Assembly: GCA_050742155.1 (NCBI GenBank)
Contig: JBOGFC010000170.1
Location: forward strand, 1-32,405
Direction: 5' to 3'
DNA: 32,405 bases
Source: JBOGFC01 sp050742155
GTDB lineage: Bacteria > Actinomycetota > Acidimicrobiia > Spongiisociales > JALYHC01
Shown here: positions 1 to 7,303 of the stretch, one piece after another
Layout: every line of letters starts with the position of its first letter
How positions within the stretch are numbered: the stretch's first letter is position 1
Program-made: the position numbers and the translations under genes
The notes under the pieces: model-generated
What the model was told of the DNA's origin: nothing
Database searches by the model: none
Seen by the model: the letters and a program-made list of their open reading frames with translations, nothing else

Positions 1-225
1 AAGGCGCGGGCAGCCCTGGCGGGCAAGAGCCTGTCCGGCTATCTCCGGGAGATCGTCACGCGTGAGGCCCAACGCCCCACGGCGGAGGAGGTCATCGAAC
101 GGGCGCGCCGGCGAGGCGGCGCCAGCCTCAGCTCGGAGGAGATCGTGAACGCCGTCCATCAGGGGCGAGGCGAGCGGCAGGCACAGCTCGACCGCGTCCT
201 GGGGATCGACGAAGAGCCCCGGTGA
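1..225 (+). CDS. VapB/FitA-type antitoxin, 3' part
   Basis: The gene is cut by the left edge; 74 residues to the stop are visible. The fragment opens with KARAALAGKSLSGYLREIV, the second helix and C-terminal side of a ribbon-helix-helix DNA-binding domain as found in FitA/VapB antitoxins. A charged tail follows (VIERARRRGG, later ERQAQLDRVLGID), the part that usually wraps the toxin. Its TGA overlaps the GTG of the next gene (GTGA), the usual translational coupling in VapBC modules. By family knowledge it would neutralise the toxin and repress the operon. The N-terminal strand and the promoter lie outside the window. Confidence 0.72.
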   Translation, partial: KARAALAGKSLSGYLREIVTREAQRPTAEEVIERARRRGGASLSSEEIVNAVHQGRGERQAQLDRVLGIDEEPR

Positions 226-656
226 TCGTTCTGGACGCCTCGGCGCTGGTGGAGCTGCTGGTTGGGTCCGGACCGGGGAGTCATTGGGTTCGGCACGAGG
301 TATCCCGAGGCGAGCATGACCTCCATGCCCCTCACCTGATCGATGCTGAGTTCCTGAGCGCGGTTCGAAGCCTCGTCGGGCGGGGATGGCTGACGACCGA
401 GAGGGCGGAGGAGGCGCTGACCGATCTGGACGAGCTCGCCCTTAGGCTGTACCCCCATCGGCCCTTCCTGCGGAGGGCCTTCGAGCTGCGCCACAACCTC
501 AGCGCCTACGATGCGCTCTACGTGGCACTGGCTGAGACGCTCGGCGCCCCCCTCGTCACCGTGGACGTCGCACTCGGAGCCATGCCGGGCCATCGGGTCG
601 AGGTGCGCCGACGGATCGCTGACGACCCGTCGACATCGCCAGCGCCACCCGGCTAA
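222..656 (+). CDS. vapC: VapC-type PIN-domain toxin ribonuclease
   Basis: A 144-residue PIN-domain protein, a normal VapC length. The expected acidic cluster is present: Asp5 in MIVLDASALVELL, Glu43 in LIDAEFLSA, Asp97 in SAYDALYVALAE and Asp115 in LVTVDVAL. These residues bind Mg2+/Mn2+ and cut RNA, typically tRNA or rRNA. The GTG start overlaps the antitoxin stop by four bases. The last roughly 15 residues are Pro/Ser-rich and non-conserved. Its TAA overlaps the TAG of convergent pdxH (shared CTAA). Nothing suggests inactivation; the RNA target cannot be read from sequence. Confidence 0.87.
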   Translation: MIVLDASALVELLVGSGPGSHWVRHEVSRGEHDLHAPHLIDAEFLSAVRSLVGRGWLTTERAEEALTDLDELALRLYPHRPFLRRAFELRHNLSAYDALYVALAETLGAPLVTVDVALGAMPGHRVEVRRRIADDPSTSPAPPG

Positions 657-1273
657 GGCGCCAGCCGCTCCAGCCTCCAGGTGCCGTCGTCCAGAAGTGC
701 GTAGCGGAGGCGGTCATGGAGTCGGCTCGGGCGGTGCTGCCAGAACTCGATGCGTTCGGGTCGGATTCGGTAGCCGCCCCAGTGGGGAGGACGCGGTACC
801 GACCGCCCCGCAAAGCGGGCCTCCGCCTCTTCCATCCATCGCTCCAGCTGCTTTCGGGACTCGATCACCTCGCTTTGGGGCGAGGCCCAAGCCGCCAGCT
901 GGCTCTCGCGGGGGCGGGTCGCGAAGTAGGCCTCGGACTCTCGAGAGGAGACTTGCTCCACCGTGCCTTCGACCCGCACCTCCCGCTCGAGTTCCACCCA
1001 GCGGAGAGCCACCGCGGCCCGTGGATTCTGGGCGAGCTCGCCGGCCTTGCGGCTCCGGGTGTTGGTATAGAAGACGAAGCCCCGAGGGTCCACCTTGTTG
1101 AGCAGCACGCTGCGGATCGACGGACGGCCATCCCCGCCGGCGGTGGCCAGGCTCATGGCGTGCGGCAGCGGGATCCCCGCATCGCCCGCCTCCCGCAACC
1201 ACCCCTCAAACTGCCGGATGGGGTCGGGGTCGACCTCCTCCTCCTTGAGCGGGCGCTCCGGTCGCTCCTCCAC
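653..1273 (-). CDS. pdxH: Pyridoxamine 5'-phosphate oxidase
   Basis: A 206-residue FMN-dependent enzyme that oxidises pyridoxine/pyridoxamine 5'-phosphate to pyridoxal 5'-phosphate in the cytoplasm. The N-terminal DPIRQFEGWLREA helix, the flavin-binding strand RSVLLNKVDPRGFVFYTNT, the RKAGELAQNPRAAVALRW segment, WASPQSEVI and the C-terminal substrate-binding RLHDRLRY are all typical of PdxH, and the length is normal. The start is GTG at 1271-1273. It is the last gene of the minus-strand run that begins with dapA. The PLP it makes would serve the two class III aminotransferases in this window, though that link is only metabolic. Confidence 0.94.
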   Translation of the reverse strand: MEERPERPLKEEEVDPDPIRQFEGWLREAGDAGIPLPHAMSLATAGGDGRPSIRSVLLNKVDPRGFVFYTNTRSRKAGELAQNPRAAVALRWVELEREVRVEGTVEQVSSRESEAYFATRPRESQLAAWASPQSEVIESRKQLERWMEEAEARFAGRSVPRPPHWGGYRIRPERIEFWQHRPSRLHDRLRYALLDDGTWRLERLAP

Positions 1274-1288
1274 GCCCGAGAAGCTACT

Positions 1289-1303
1289 AGCCCCTTAGGG
1301 GCT
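1289..1303 (-). terminator. Small GC hairpin between UDG-like gene and pdxH
   Basis: AGCCCC-TTA-GGGGCT forms a perfect 6-bp stem with a 3-nt loop, touching the stop codon of the upstream UDG-like gene and lying 16 bases before pdxH. No U-tract follows. It may be a weak attenuator or an mRNA-end stabiliser, or chance. Confidence 0.3.
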
Positions 1304-2001
1304 CACCTTCCGCCCAAGGCGGCCCTCACTTCCCCGACAAACCTCTGCGTGCCTTCCGAGTACTCTGGGTTGCCGAAAATGCGAAGACCCCGGCTGGGGT
1401 GGGGAACGTAGAAGATCGTCAGCTCATGGGTTGCGTGTCGGAAGGTTTCGAACTCGAATTTCTCCTTCTTGCCAGTGTCAATGTCAATAGGTTGGCGGCC
1501 ATCACCGACGAACCCGAGCTGCTCGTAGACCCGCCGGAACTCCTTATATGGGTGCTTGCCCAAGCAGATGAGCGCCCGTGGACGCAGCTCCCCGCACAGC
1601 CTCTCCCACAGCTCCCGGCAGAAGTCGACCGTCTTCCCCTTAGGTAGCGGGGTAGACAAGCGAAACGGGCAGAAATTGCTGGTGAGCGTACGGTCCATGA
1701 GGTCCTGCCAACAGTCTTCACCTAGGGCAGGGGCGAGGTCCCCAAACAGGCTGCGGATGCGTGTCGCGTACTTCGTCGAGGCCATCAGGTCCCGGTCGCG
1801 CCAGAAGGCGTTCCCGTTCTCGTGGCTGACCGTAGGCTCGTAATAGCGGTCACCTGCCGGAGCCAGCCCCACCAGCATCAACTCCGTCTCCACGCTCAAG
1901 GTGGATCGGGACGAGAAGAGGAACCGATAGCTCAAGGTGTGCCCGAGATCTTCATAGGCGCGCTCGATCTCCTCCACGGCCCAGTCGAAGAGGGCATCCA
2001 C
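1303..2001 (-). CDS. Uracil-DNA glycosylase superfamily-like protein
   Basis: 232 residues, GTG start at 1999-2001. The layout matches the UDG fold: an N-terminal strand and motif LMLVGLAPAGD (residues 41-51, where UDGs have GxxPG), a central TSNFCPFR (108-114), the strand ALICLGKHP (143-151) and a late FYVPHPSRG (197-205), resembling the UDG motif-2 HPS. By family this would be DNA base-excision repair, but the substrate is unknown and no standard UDG subgroup fits, so the call is inferred. The stretch looks less GC-rich and richer in AT-ending codons than its neighbours, suggesting later acquisition. It sits ten bases after ftsK on the same strand. Confidence 0.55.
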   Translation of the reverse strand: MDALFDWAVEEIERAYEDLGHTLSYRFLFSSRSTLSVETELMLVGLAPAGDRYYEPTVSHENGNAFWRDRDLMASTKYATRIRSLFGDLAPALGEDCWQDLMDRTLTSNFCPFRLSTPLPKGKTVDFCRELWERLCGELRPRALICLGKHPYKEFRRVYEQLGFVGDGRQPIDIDTGKKEKFEFETFRHATHELTIFYVPHPSRGLRIFGNPEYSEGTQRFVGEVRAALGGR

Positions 2002-2011
2002 GACCTGTACG

Positions 2012-4309
2012 CTACCCCCCCGACCCTCTCCCGGAGGGGGAGGAAGTGAGGCTGTCCTCGAGCTCCTCGACGGTCATCAGCACCGCCCGGGCCTTGGACC
2101 CCTCCGAAGGGCCCACCACCCCACGGCGCTCCAGCACGTCCATGATGCGCCCGGCCCGGGCGAAGCCCACCCGCAGCTTGCGCTGCAGCATGGAGGTGGA
2201 GCCGAGCTGGGACCGCACCACCAGCTCCATGGCCTGGCGGACCAACTCCTCTTCCTCGTCGTCTTCCTCGTCGGCCCGGCGGGCCTCCTGCACCACCGCC
2301 TCGATCACCTCGTCCTCGTAGCGGGCCGAGCGCTGGTGGCGGACCCAATCCACCACCGCGCGGATCTCCTCCTCCGTCACCCAGGCTCCCTGGATACGCT
2401 CCGGCTTGACCGACTGGGCGGTCACCATCAGCATGTCCCCCAACCCCACCAGCTTCTCGGCGCCGCCCTGGTCGATGATCACCCGGCTGTCGGCCTGGGA
2501 GGCCACCGAGAAGGCCAACCGGCTGGGGATGTTGGCCTTGATCACGCCGGTGATGACGTCAACCGAGGGCCGCTGGGTGGCGATAACCAGGTGGATGCCC
2601 ACTGCCCGGGCCATCTGGGCGATGCGCACGACGGCATCCTCCACCTCCCGTCCGGCCACCATCATCAGGTCGTTGAGCTCGTCCACCACCACCAGAACGT
2701 AGGGGAAGCGATCGAAGGCCTCTCGGTCGAGCTGCCGCGCGTCCCAGCGCTCTCGATAACCGACGATGTCGCGCGCCTTGGCATCGGCCAGCAGCTCGTA
2801 CCGGCGGTCCATCTCCCGGACGGCCCACTGCAGCGCGTCGGACGCCTTCTTCGGATTGACGATGACCCTGGTGAGTAGGTGAGGAACGGTGTTGTACTGG
2901 TTGAGCTCCACCCGCTTGGGATCGACCAGGATGAGCCGCACGTCATCCGGGGCGGTGCGCATGAGGACCGAGGTGACCAGGGCGTTGATGCACGAGGACT
3001 TCCCCGCCCCGGTGGCCCCGGCGATGAGCAGGTGGGGCATGTCGGAGAGGTTGAGCAGCCGGGGGCGGCCGGAGATGTCGATCCCCAGGCCCACCTCCAG
3101 CGGGTGGGTGGCCGCTTCGCCCTCGGGGCTGCGCAGCACGTCCCCCAGAGTCACCAGGCGGCGCTTGCGGTTGGGCACTTCCACCCCGATGGCGCTCCGC
3201 CCCGGGATGGGGGCCAGGATGCGGACGTCCGGCGTGGCCAGGGCATAGGCGACGTCGTGCGCCAGGCCGGTCACGCGCGATACCTTCACCCCGGGGGCCA
3301 GCTCGATCTCGTAGCGGGTTACGGTGGGCCCGGGGACGATCTTGGTGACCCGAGCGTCCACTCCGTGCTCCTCCAAGGTCTCCTGCAGGTCCTTGGCGGT
3401 CTCCTCCAGGGAGCGGCGGCTCTGGGCCTCTCCCCCACCCAGCTTGAGAAGCTCGAGGGGGGGCCGGCGATACCCCTCGGCCGGGACCGGCTCGGGCAGC
3501 GGAATGGCGGTCTGGCCCGGCCCGGGACGCGACGATCCTTTGGGGCGGGAGGCCGGGGCTCGCCTGGGCGGCTTGACCTTCCGGGACGGCCTCGCCCGGT
3601 GCTTGGGGGTGTAGCCGGATTCGACCACCCGAGGCTCACCCGGGGGCCGGCGGGCCCAGCCGCGCCCGACGGCTCTCGAGCGTGACTGCAGGCCGGCGAC
3701 GAGCTCGGTGGCGGCCGCCGCCACCTGCCGTACGCTGGTCTGGGTGATCACCAGCACCCCCACCCCCACCATCGCCACCAGGACCACGAAGGCTCCCCAC
3801 AACCCGATCACGCGGCGCAGCGGGAAGGCCAGCAGCGATCCGACGGCCCCGCCTCGCTCCATCACCAACTCCAGGCTGCGAGCCACCGACACCGTCCCGG
3901 TCAACAAGTGGAAGAGCGCCAAGGAGCCCACGAAGACGAGCGTGACCCCCAGGGGGAGGCGCCCGTAGTCGCCACGAGGCCTGTCCAGCGCCAGTGCCAT
4001 ACCCAGGCCGGCGATGGCCAAGGGGACCGCGTAGGCCCACAGGCCGAAGAGGAGGCGCAGGACGGCCACGGTCGCATTGCCGACCGGCCCGGCCAGACCG
4101 AAGAAGGCCAGGCCCACCAAGAGGGCGATCACGAGAAGGACCAGGCCCCAGACGTCGTCTGCCTGCCGGCCCAGGCGGGCCCGCCATCCCTTGCGCAGGG
4201 CTCCCAGCCAGACCCTGCGAGACGGCGGACGCCGTGCCTTCGGTTTGCTTCGCTGCGACACCCGCTTCCGCCCGCTGGCCCCGCGGCGGGTGGGTGTCCG
4301 CTTGGCCAT
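2012..4309 (-). CDS. ftsK: DNA translocase FtsK/SpoIIIE
   Basis: 765 residues. A basic N-terminus precedes four membrane helices (about 53-75, 80-105, 118-138, 168-189), then a Pro/Arg-rich linker (about 215-285), the alpha/beta motor and a C-terminal gamma winged helix (about 688-748). Walker A is GATGAGKS at 431-438 and Walker B is VLVVVDELNDL at 538-548. The gamma domain SMLQRKLRVGFARAGRIMD is the KOPS-reading type. The protein is a septum-anchored hexameric pump that clears chromosomal DNA and promotes dimer resolution. The linker is short compared with E. coli FtsK and typical of actinobacteria. ATG start at 4307-4309; 62 bases separate it from the DinB-like gene upstream. Confidence 0.97.
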   Translation of the reverse strand: MAKRTPTRRGASGRKRVSQRSKPKARRPPSRRVWLGALRKGWRARLGRQADDVWGLVLLVIALLVGLAFFGLAGPVGNATVAVLRLLFGLWAYAVPLAIAGLGMALALDRPRGDYGRLPLGVTLVFVGSLALFHLLTGTVSVARSLELVMERGGAVGSLLAFPLRRVIGLWGAFVVLVAMVGVGVLVITQTSVRQVAAAATELVAGLQSRSRAVGRGWARRPPGEPRVVESGYTPKHRARPSRKVKPPRRAPASRPKGSSRPGPGQTAIPLPEPVPAEGYRRPPLELLKLGGGEAQSRRSLEETAKDLQETLEEHGVDARVTKIVPGPTVTRYEIELAPGVKVSRVTGLAHDVAYALATPDVRILAPIPGRSAIGVEVPNRKRRLVTLGDVLRSPEGEAATHPLEVGLGIDISGRPRLLNLSDMPHLLIAGATGAGKSSCINALVTSVLMRTAPDDVRLILVDPKRVELNQYNTVPHLLTRVIVNPKKASDALQWAVREMDRRYELLADAKARDIVGYRERWDARQLDREAFDRFPYVLVVVDELNDLMMVAGREVEDAVVRIAQMARAVGIHLVIATQRPSVDVITGVIKANIPSRLAFSVASQADSRVIIDQGGAEKLVGLGDMLMVTAQSVKPERIQGAWVTEEEIRAVVDWVRHQRSARYEDEVIEAVVQEARRADEEDDEEEELVRQAMELVVRSQLGSTSMLQRKLRVGFARAGRIMDVLERRGVVGPSEGSKARAVLMTVEELEDSLTSSPSGRGSGG

Positions 4310-4371
4310 TCGGCAGGCACTCTACACGGTCGAGCACTCGCTGCAACGACTTCCGCGCGATTGTGCGCGCG

Positions 4372-5073
4372 CTAGGCGCGAACTCTCGCTCGAACGAGGA
4401 GAGAGCGCATGGCATCGACCTCCCCGCGCTCGTGCCAGGCCAGCCGCCGCAGCAGTTTCCTGGTCGTCCACACCTCACTCCCTTGCTCCACCAAAAGGTC
4501 GCGGGGAAGCAAGGCAAGGGACTCCCGGACGTGTCGGGCCGAGCGGTCCAGTTCCTCGAGGAGGTCCCTTGATCGAGGTGGGGCCTCGAGGCCCAACGAT
4601 GCCACGTAGTAGCGGCTCTCGGTGTCGGCGATGTGCCATGCCATGAGGCGGGCGGTGCGCCAGGTGGCCCAGGCGGGCATCTCCCTCTCCGGATCGTCCC
4701 AGTCGAGCTCCGCCTCGGAAGCCGAGCCGAGCAGCTCGAGAAGGTCGGCTCGGGCCCACTCGAGGAGCTGGAGCGTTCGGCTCACCTCGGCATCGACGGC
4801 CGGCCGACGATCGGCGCCGAAGGCCAGCTCGTCGCCCTGGATGCGCTCGGCTAGTTCCAGGTCTCCCACCGAGGGGCAGTCCTCACCGTGTCGCACAAGA
4901 AAGGCGCGATACGCCTGCCACGCCCCGAAGCGGAAGCTCCCCAGAGCTTCCTGCTCGTCCCTGCCCTGGCCGCAGAGGCCCCAGTGAGCCAGCTCGAAGC
5001 TCCACGCCTGGGTAGCGTCGTCGATGTGCCCGCCGAATCCACTCTCCAGGTAGAGCGGCTCCGGCGATCTCAG
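4372..5073 (-). CDS. DinB/YfiT-like helical bundle protein
   Basis: About 233 residues if translation starts at the CTG (5071-5073) overlapping the stop of the DsrE-like gene as CTGA. The open frame extends to 5187, but that part lies antiphase over the DsrE-like coding sequence and reads as low-complexity Gly/Arg; GTG at 5143-5145 is the nearest standard start. The N-terminal part (YLESGFGGHIDDATQAWSF) is conserved-looking but unassigned. The C-terminal part carries two spaced His motifs, LMAWHIADTESRYY (His147) and LRRLAWHERGEVDAM (His214), as in DinB-superfamily metal-binding bundles. Function is unknown; such proteins often act as thiol-dependent transferases. It lies between the selenoprotein and ftsK, probably one transcript. 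Confidence 0.55.
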   Translation of the reverse strand: MRSPEPLYLESGFGGHIDDATQAWSFELAHWGLCGQGRDEQEALGSFRFGAWQAYRAFLVRHGEDCPSVGDLELAERIQGDELAFGADRRPAVDAEVSRTLQLLEWARADLLELLGSASEAELDWDDPEREMPAWATWRTARLMAWHIADTESRYYVASLGLEAPPRSRDLLEELDRSARHVRESLALLPRDLLVEQGSEVWTTRKLLRRLAWHERGEVDAMRSLLVRARVRA

Positions 5074-5432
5074 AACGTGAGCACCCGGTCGTACTCCCCG
5101 AACATGCGGGCCACCTCGGGCGGTGTCACCCAGGTGCCCTTGCACCAGCCGAGGACCTCGTCGGTCGCCCCCCGGGCGACCGCACAACCCTTTCAGACGT
5201 AGACCGGTACCTGGTGCTCGACCAGCTTGGCGAAGAGCTCCCGAGCCGGCGGCACGCCGACGCCCTCCACACCCGCCATCTGATCCTCGAAGACCAGGTC
5301 GGTGGCATCGCCTCCCAAGACGACCGCCACCTCATCGCCGGCCTCCACCGACCCATTGGCCGCCAGATGGAGGGGGATCGAGGCCCCGGTGGGATCGGCC
5401 GGGCCCCGGCTGGAGAAGTAGAGCACCTTCAT
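5070..5432 (-). CDS. DsrE-like selenoprotein (in-frame TGA read as selenocysteine)
   Basis: ATG at 5430-5432 with AGGAGG five bases upstream. Residues 1-79 are a DsrE/DsrF-type small sulfur-relay domain (MKVLYFSSRGPADPTGA, then GVGVPPARELFAKLVE). At codon 80 the frame meets TGA (5193-5195), directly after VPVYV. The frame then continues for 40 residues, starting KGCAVARGATDE and ending FGEYDRVLTF, to a TGA at 5070-5072. Relatives read VPVYVCxxCxxARG and end in a similar strand, so the TGA replaces the first Cys of CxxC, giving UxxC. The full 120 residues match usual family length; 79 would lose the C-terminal third. A hairpin at SECIS distance follows. DsrE-like selenoproteins are a known family. 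Role: a cytoplasmic thiol/selenol redox or sulfur-transfer step, partner unknown. Confidence 0.82.
5162..5195 (-). promoter_or_regulatory. Predicted bacterial SECIS element
   Basis: On the minus strand the TGA is followed by ten bases and then a perfect hairpin: CGGTCGCC, loop CGGGG, GGCGACCG (5162-5182). The apical loop begins 19 bases after the UGA, inside the 16-37 window known for bacterial SECIS elements, and has G as its second base, the usual requirement. The element lies inside the coding sequence, as it must in bacteria. It would recruit SelB with Sec-tRNA. The sel genes are not in this window. Confidence 0.72.
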
Positions 5433-5464
5433 GCGAGCCTCCTCGGGCGAACTCTAGGCAGGAA

Positions 5465-5481
5465 TGTACCGCGACGGTACA
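5465..5481. promoter_or_regulatory. Perfect inverted repeat upstream of DsrE-like gene
   Basis: TGTACCG-CGA-CGGTACA has 7-bp arms and a 3-bp spacer. It lies 33 bases before the DsrE-like start, in the 75-base gap after dapA. Size and position suit a dimeric repressor operator; it could also be a weak intercistronic hairpin. No regulator is identified. Confidence 0.33.
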
Positions 5482-5507
5482 GCCAAGCCTTAGGTTCGCA
5501 TCGAGAT

Positions 5508-6389
5508 TCAGAGGAGCTGTTGGGCGTGACCGAGGGCTTCCTTCACGGCCTGGATTGTTTCCGGCTTGGCGGGGGTGAGGGGAGACCGGGGTTCGCCGAC
5601 CGGCTCCCAGAGCGCCCCCAGGGCGCCCTTGACCGGGATGGGGTTGGGCTCCAGCGTCATCAGGGCCTGGAAAAGCGGGGCCAGCCCCAGGTGGAGGCGC
5701 CGCGCCTCATCCCAGTCCCCCTGGTGGGCCGCTTCCACCATCGCCTTCATCTCCCTGCCGGCCAGGTGAGTGGTGACGGCGATCACCCCGCGGCCGCCCA
5801 CGGCCAGCATGGGGAGGGTCTGCATGTCGTCGCCGCAATAGATGGCGAAGTCGGGCGGTGTGGCGTTACGGGCTTGGGTGGTGAAGCCCAAGTCCCCCAC
5901 CGCGTCCTTGGTGGCCACGATGCGAGGGTGCTCTGCCAAGCGGGCCAGCGTCTCCACCTCGATGAGCCGGCCAGTGCGGGACGGGATGTTGTAGACGATC
6001 AGGGGCAGCTCGGTGGCCTCGGCGATGGTGCTGAAGTGGACGATCAGTCCCTCCTGGGTGGGGCGGGAGTAATAGGGCGTGACGGCCATCACCCCGTGGC
6101 ATCCCACCTCGGCCGCCCGCTCGGAGAGCTCCACCGACTCCCGGGTGTCGTAGGTGCCGGTGTTGGCGATCACCTTGGCCTTCTCCCCTACCGCCTCGAC
6201 CACGGTGCGGAAGAGGGCCACCTTCTCCTCATCGGTCAGGGTGGGCGACTCCCCGGTGGTACCGGCCACCACGATGCCGTCCGAGCCGTGCTCGACCAGG
6301 TAGCCGGCCAGCCGCCAGGCCTGCCCGTAGTCGACCTGGCCCTCTGCGGTGAAGGGGGTCACCATGGCGGTGAGAACTCTTCCGAACAT
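5508..6389 (-). CDS. dapA: 4-hydroxy-tetrahydrodipicolinate synthase
   Basis: 293 residues, the standard length. It condenses pyruvate with aspartate semialdehyde, the first committed step to diaminopimelate and lysine. Visible motifs are GTTGESPT (43-50), the tyrosine pair in TPYYSRP (Tyr106/107), Tyr133 and Arg138 in VYNIPSRTG, and the Schiff-base Lys161 in IVATKDAVGD, matching E. coli numbering. ATG at 6387-6389 has a good AGGAGG upstream. It starts the minus-strand run to pdxH and diverges from the thioredoxin gene across 45 bases, which leaves no room for a lysine riboswitch. The pathway partner dapB is 14 kb away in the same orientation. Confidence 0.97.
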   Translation of the reverse strand: MFGRVLTAMVTPFTAEGQVDYGQAWRLAGYLVEHGSDGIVVAGTTGESPTLTDEEKVALFRTVVEAVGEKAKVIANTGTYDTRESVELSERAAEVGCHGVMAVTPYYSRPTQEGLIVHFSTIAEATELPLIVYNIPSRTGRLIEVETLARLAEHPRIVATKDAVGDLGFTTQARNATPPDFAIYCGDDMQTLPMLAVGGRGVIAVTTHLAGREMKAMVEAAHQGDWDEARRLHLGLAPLFQALMTLEPNPIPVKGALGALWEPVGEPRSPLTPAKPETIQAVKEALGHAQQLL

Positions 6390-6434
6390 CCTCTATCCTC
6401 CTTCGTCGTTGTCATCGAAGGTAGCACTCCCCCT

Positions 6435-7271
6435 ATGAAGCACGTCAAGGACGCCGATACCACCAGCTTCCCCCGGGAGGTCGTGCAGCGGAGCCGGGAG
6501 GTGCCGGTGGTGGTGGACTTCTGGGCGGCCTGGTGCGGTCCCTGCCGGGTCCTGGGACCGCTCCTCGAGCGGCTCGCCGAGGAGTACCAGGGCGCCTTCG
6601 AGCTGGTCAAGGTGGACGTGGACCGCAGTCCCCAGCTCGCCTCTCAGTTCGGGGTGCAGGGCATTCCCACCGTCGTGGGCTTCCGTGACGGCACGGCTGC
6701 CACCCGCTTCACCGGGGCTCTCCCCGAGCAGGCGCTCCGCCAGTGGCTCACCGAGTTCCTCCCCAGCGAAGCCGACCAGAAGGTAGAGGAGGCCCGCGAC
6801 GCCATCTTGGAAGACGATCATGCCCGCGCCGAGGCTCTCTTCCGGGAGGCTTTGGTGCGCGACGGCCTGCACCAGGAAGCCGGAGGCGGGTTGGCCGCCC
6901 TCCTCATCGCCCAGGGCCGTTCCCCCGAGGCTCTCGATCTGCTCGACACGCTCAGCCCCACGCCGGAGATCCAGAGGCTCCAGGCGGCCGCCCGTCTGAC
7001 CGTAGCCGAGCCGCGGGGTGACCTGGCCGAGCTGGAGAGCCGTCTGGCCGAGCACCCGGACGACGAGCGCACCCGGCTACGGCTGGCCCAGGCACTCGCC
7101 TCTGGAGGGGAGTTCGAGCCGGCCCTCGACCACCTCCTGTCCGTGGTGCGGGCCCGAGGAGAGAAGAGGGATGAGGCCCGCCAGGCCATGCTGGACATCT
7201 TCGAGGTGCTCGGCAACGAGCACCCCCTCACTCAAACATACCGCCGGGCGCTGGCCAACGAGTTGTTCTGA
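6435..7271 (+). CDS. Thioredoxin-TPR fusion (YbbN/CnoX-like)
   Basis: 278 residues from ATG 6435; the open frame upstream runs antisense through dapA and is not coding. Residues 1-110 are a thioredoxin fold with VVVDFWAAWCGPCRVL (CGPC at 34-37) and the cis-proline loop GIPTV (77-81). Residues 115-278 form helical TPR-like repeats with the DPxL-like LLIAQGRSPEALDLLDTL and AEHPDDERTRLRLAQAL, the arrangement of YbbN/CnoX. E. coli CnoX is a holdase protecting proteins from hypochlorite-type oxidation. The CGPC here could retain full redox activity, unlike E. coli YbbN, whose active site is altered. It diverges from dapA and is followed by the amidohydrolase. Confidence 0.93.
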   Translation: MKHVKDADTTSFPREVVQRSREVPVVVDFWAAWCGPCRVLGPLLERLAEEYQGAFELVKVDVDRSPQLASQFGVQGIPTVVGFRDGTAATRFTGALPEQALRQWLTEFLPSEADQKVEEARDAILEDDHARAEALFREALVRDGLHQEAGGGLAALLIAQGRSPEALDLLDTLSPTPEIQRLQAAARLTVAEPRGDLAELESRLAEHPDDERTRLRLAQALASGGEFEPALDHLLSVVRARGEKRDEARQAMLDIFEVLGNEHPLTQTYRRALANELF

Positions 7272-7303
7272 TCCAAGGGGACCTCTTCGTCGGAGCCCGG
7301 CTG

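Noticed and set aside
5074..5187. N-terminal extension of the DinB-like frame
   Set aside because: It lies out of phase over the conserved C-terminal part of the DsrE-like selenoprotein and translates to low-complexity sequence.
5214..6434. Upstream extension of the thioredoxin frame
   Set aside because: It runs antisense through dapA; the thioredoxin fold begins at ATG 6435.
6390..6434. Lysine riboswitch before dapA
   Set aside because: The divergent gap is only 45 bases, too short for an L-box, and no such structure is visible.
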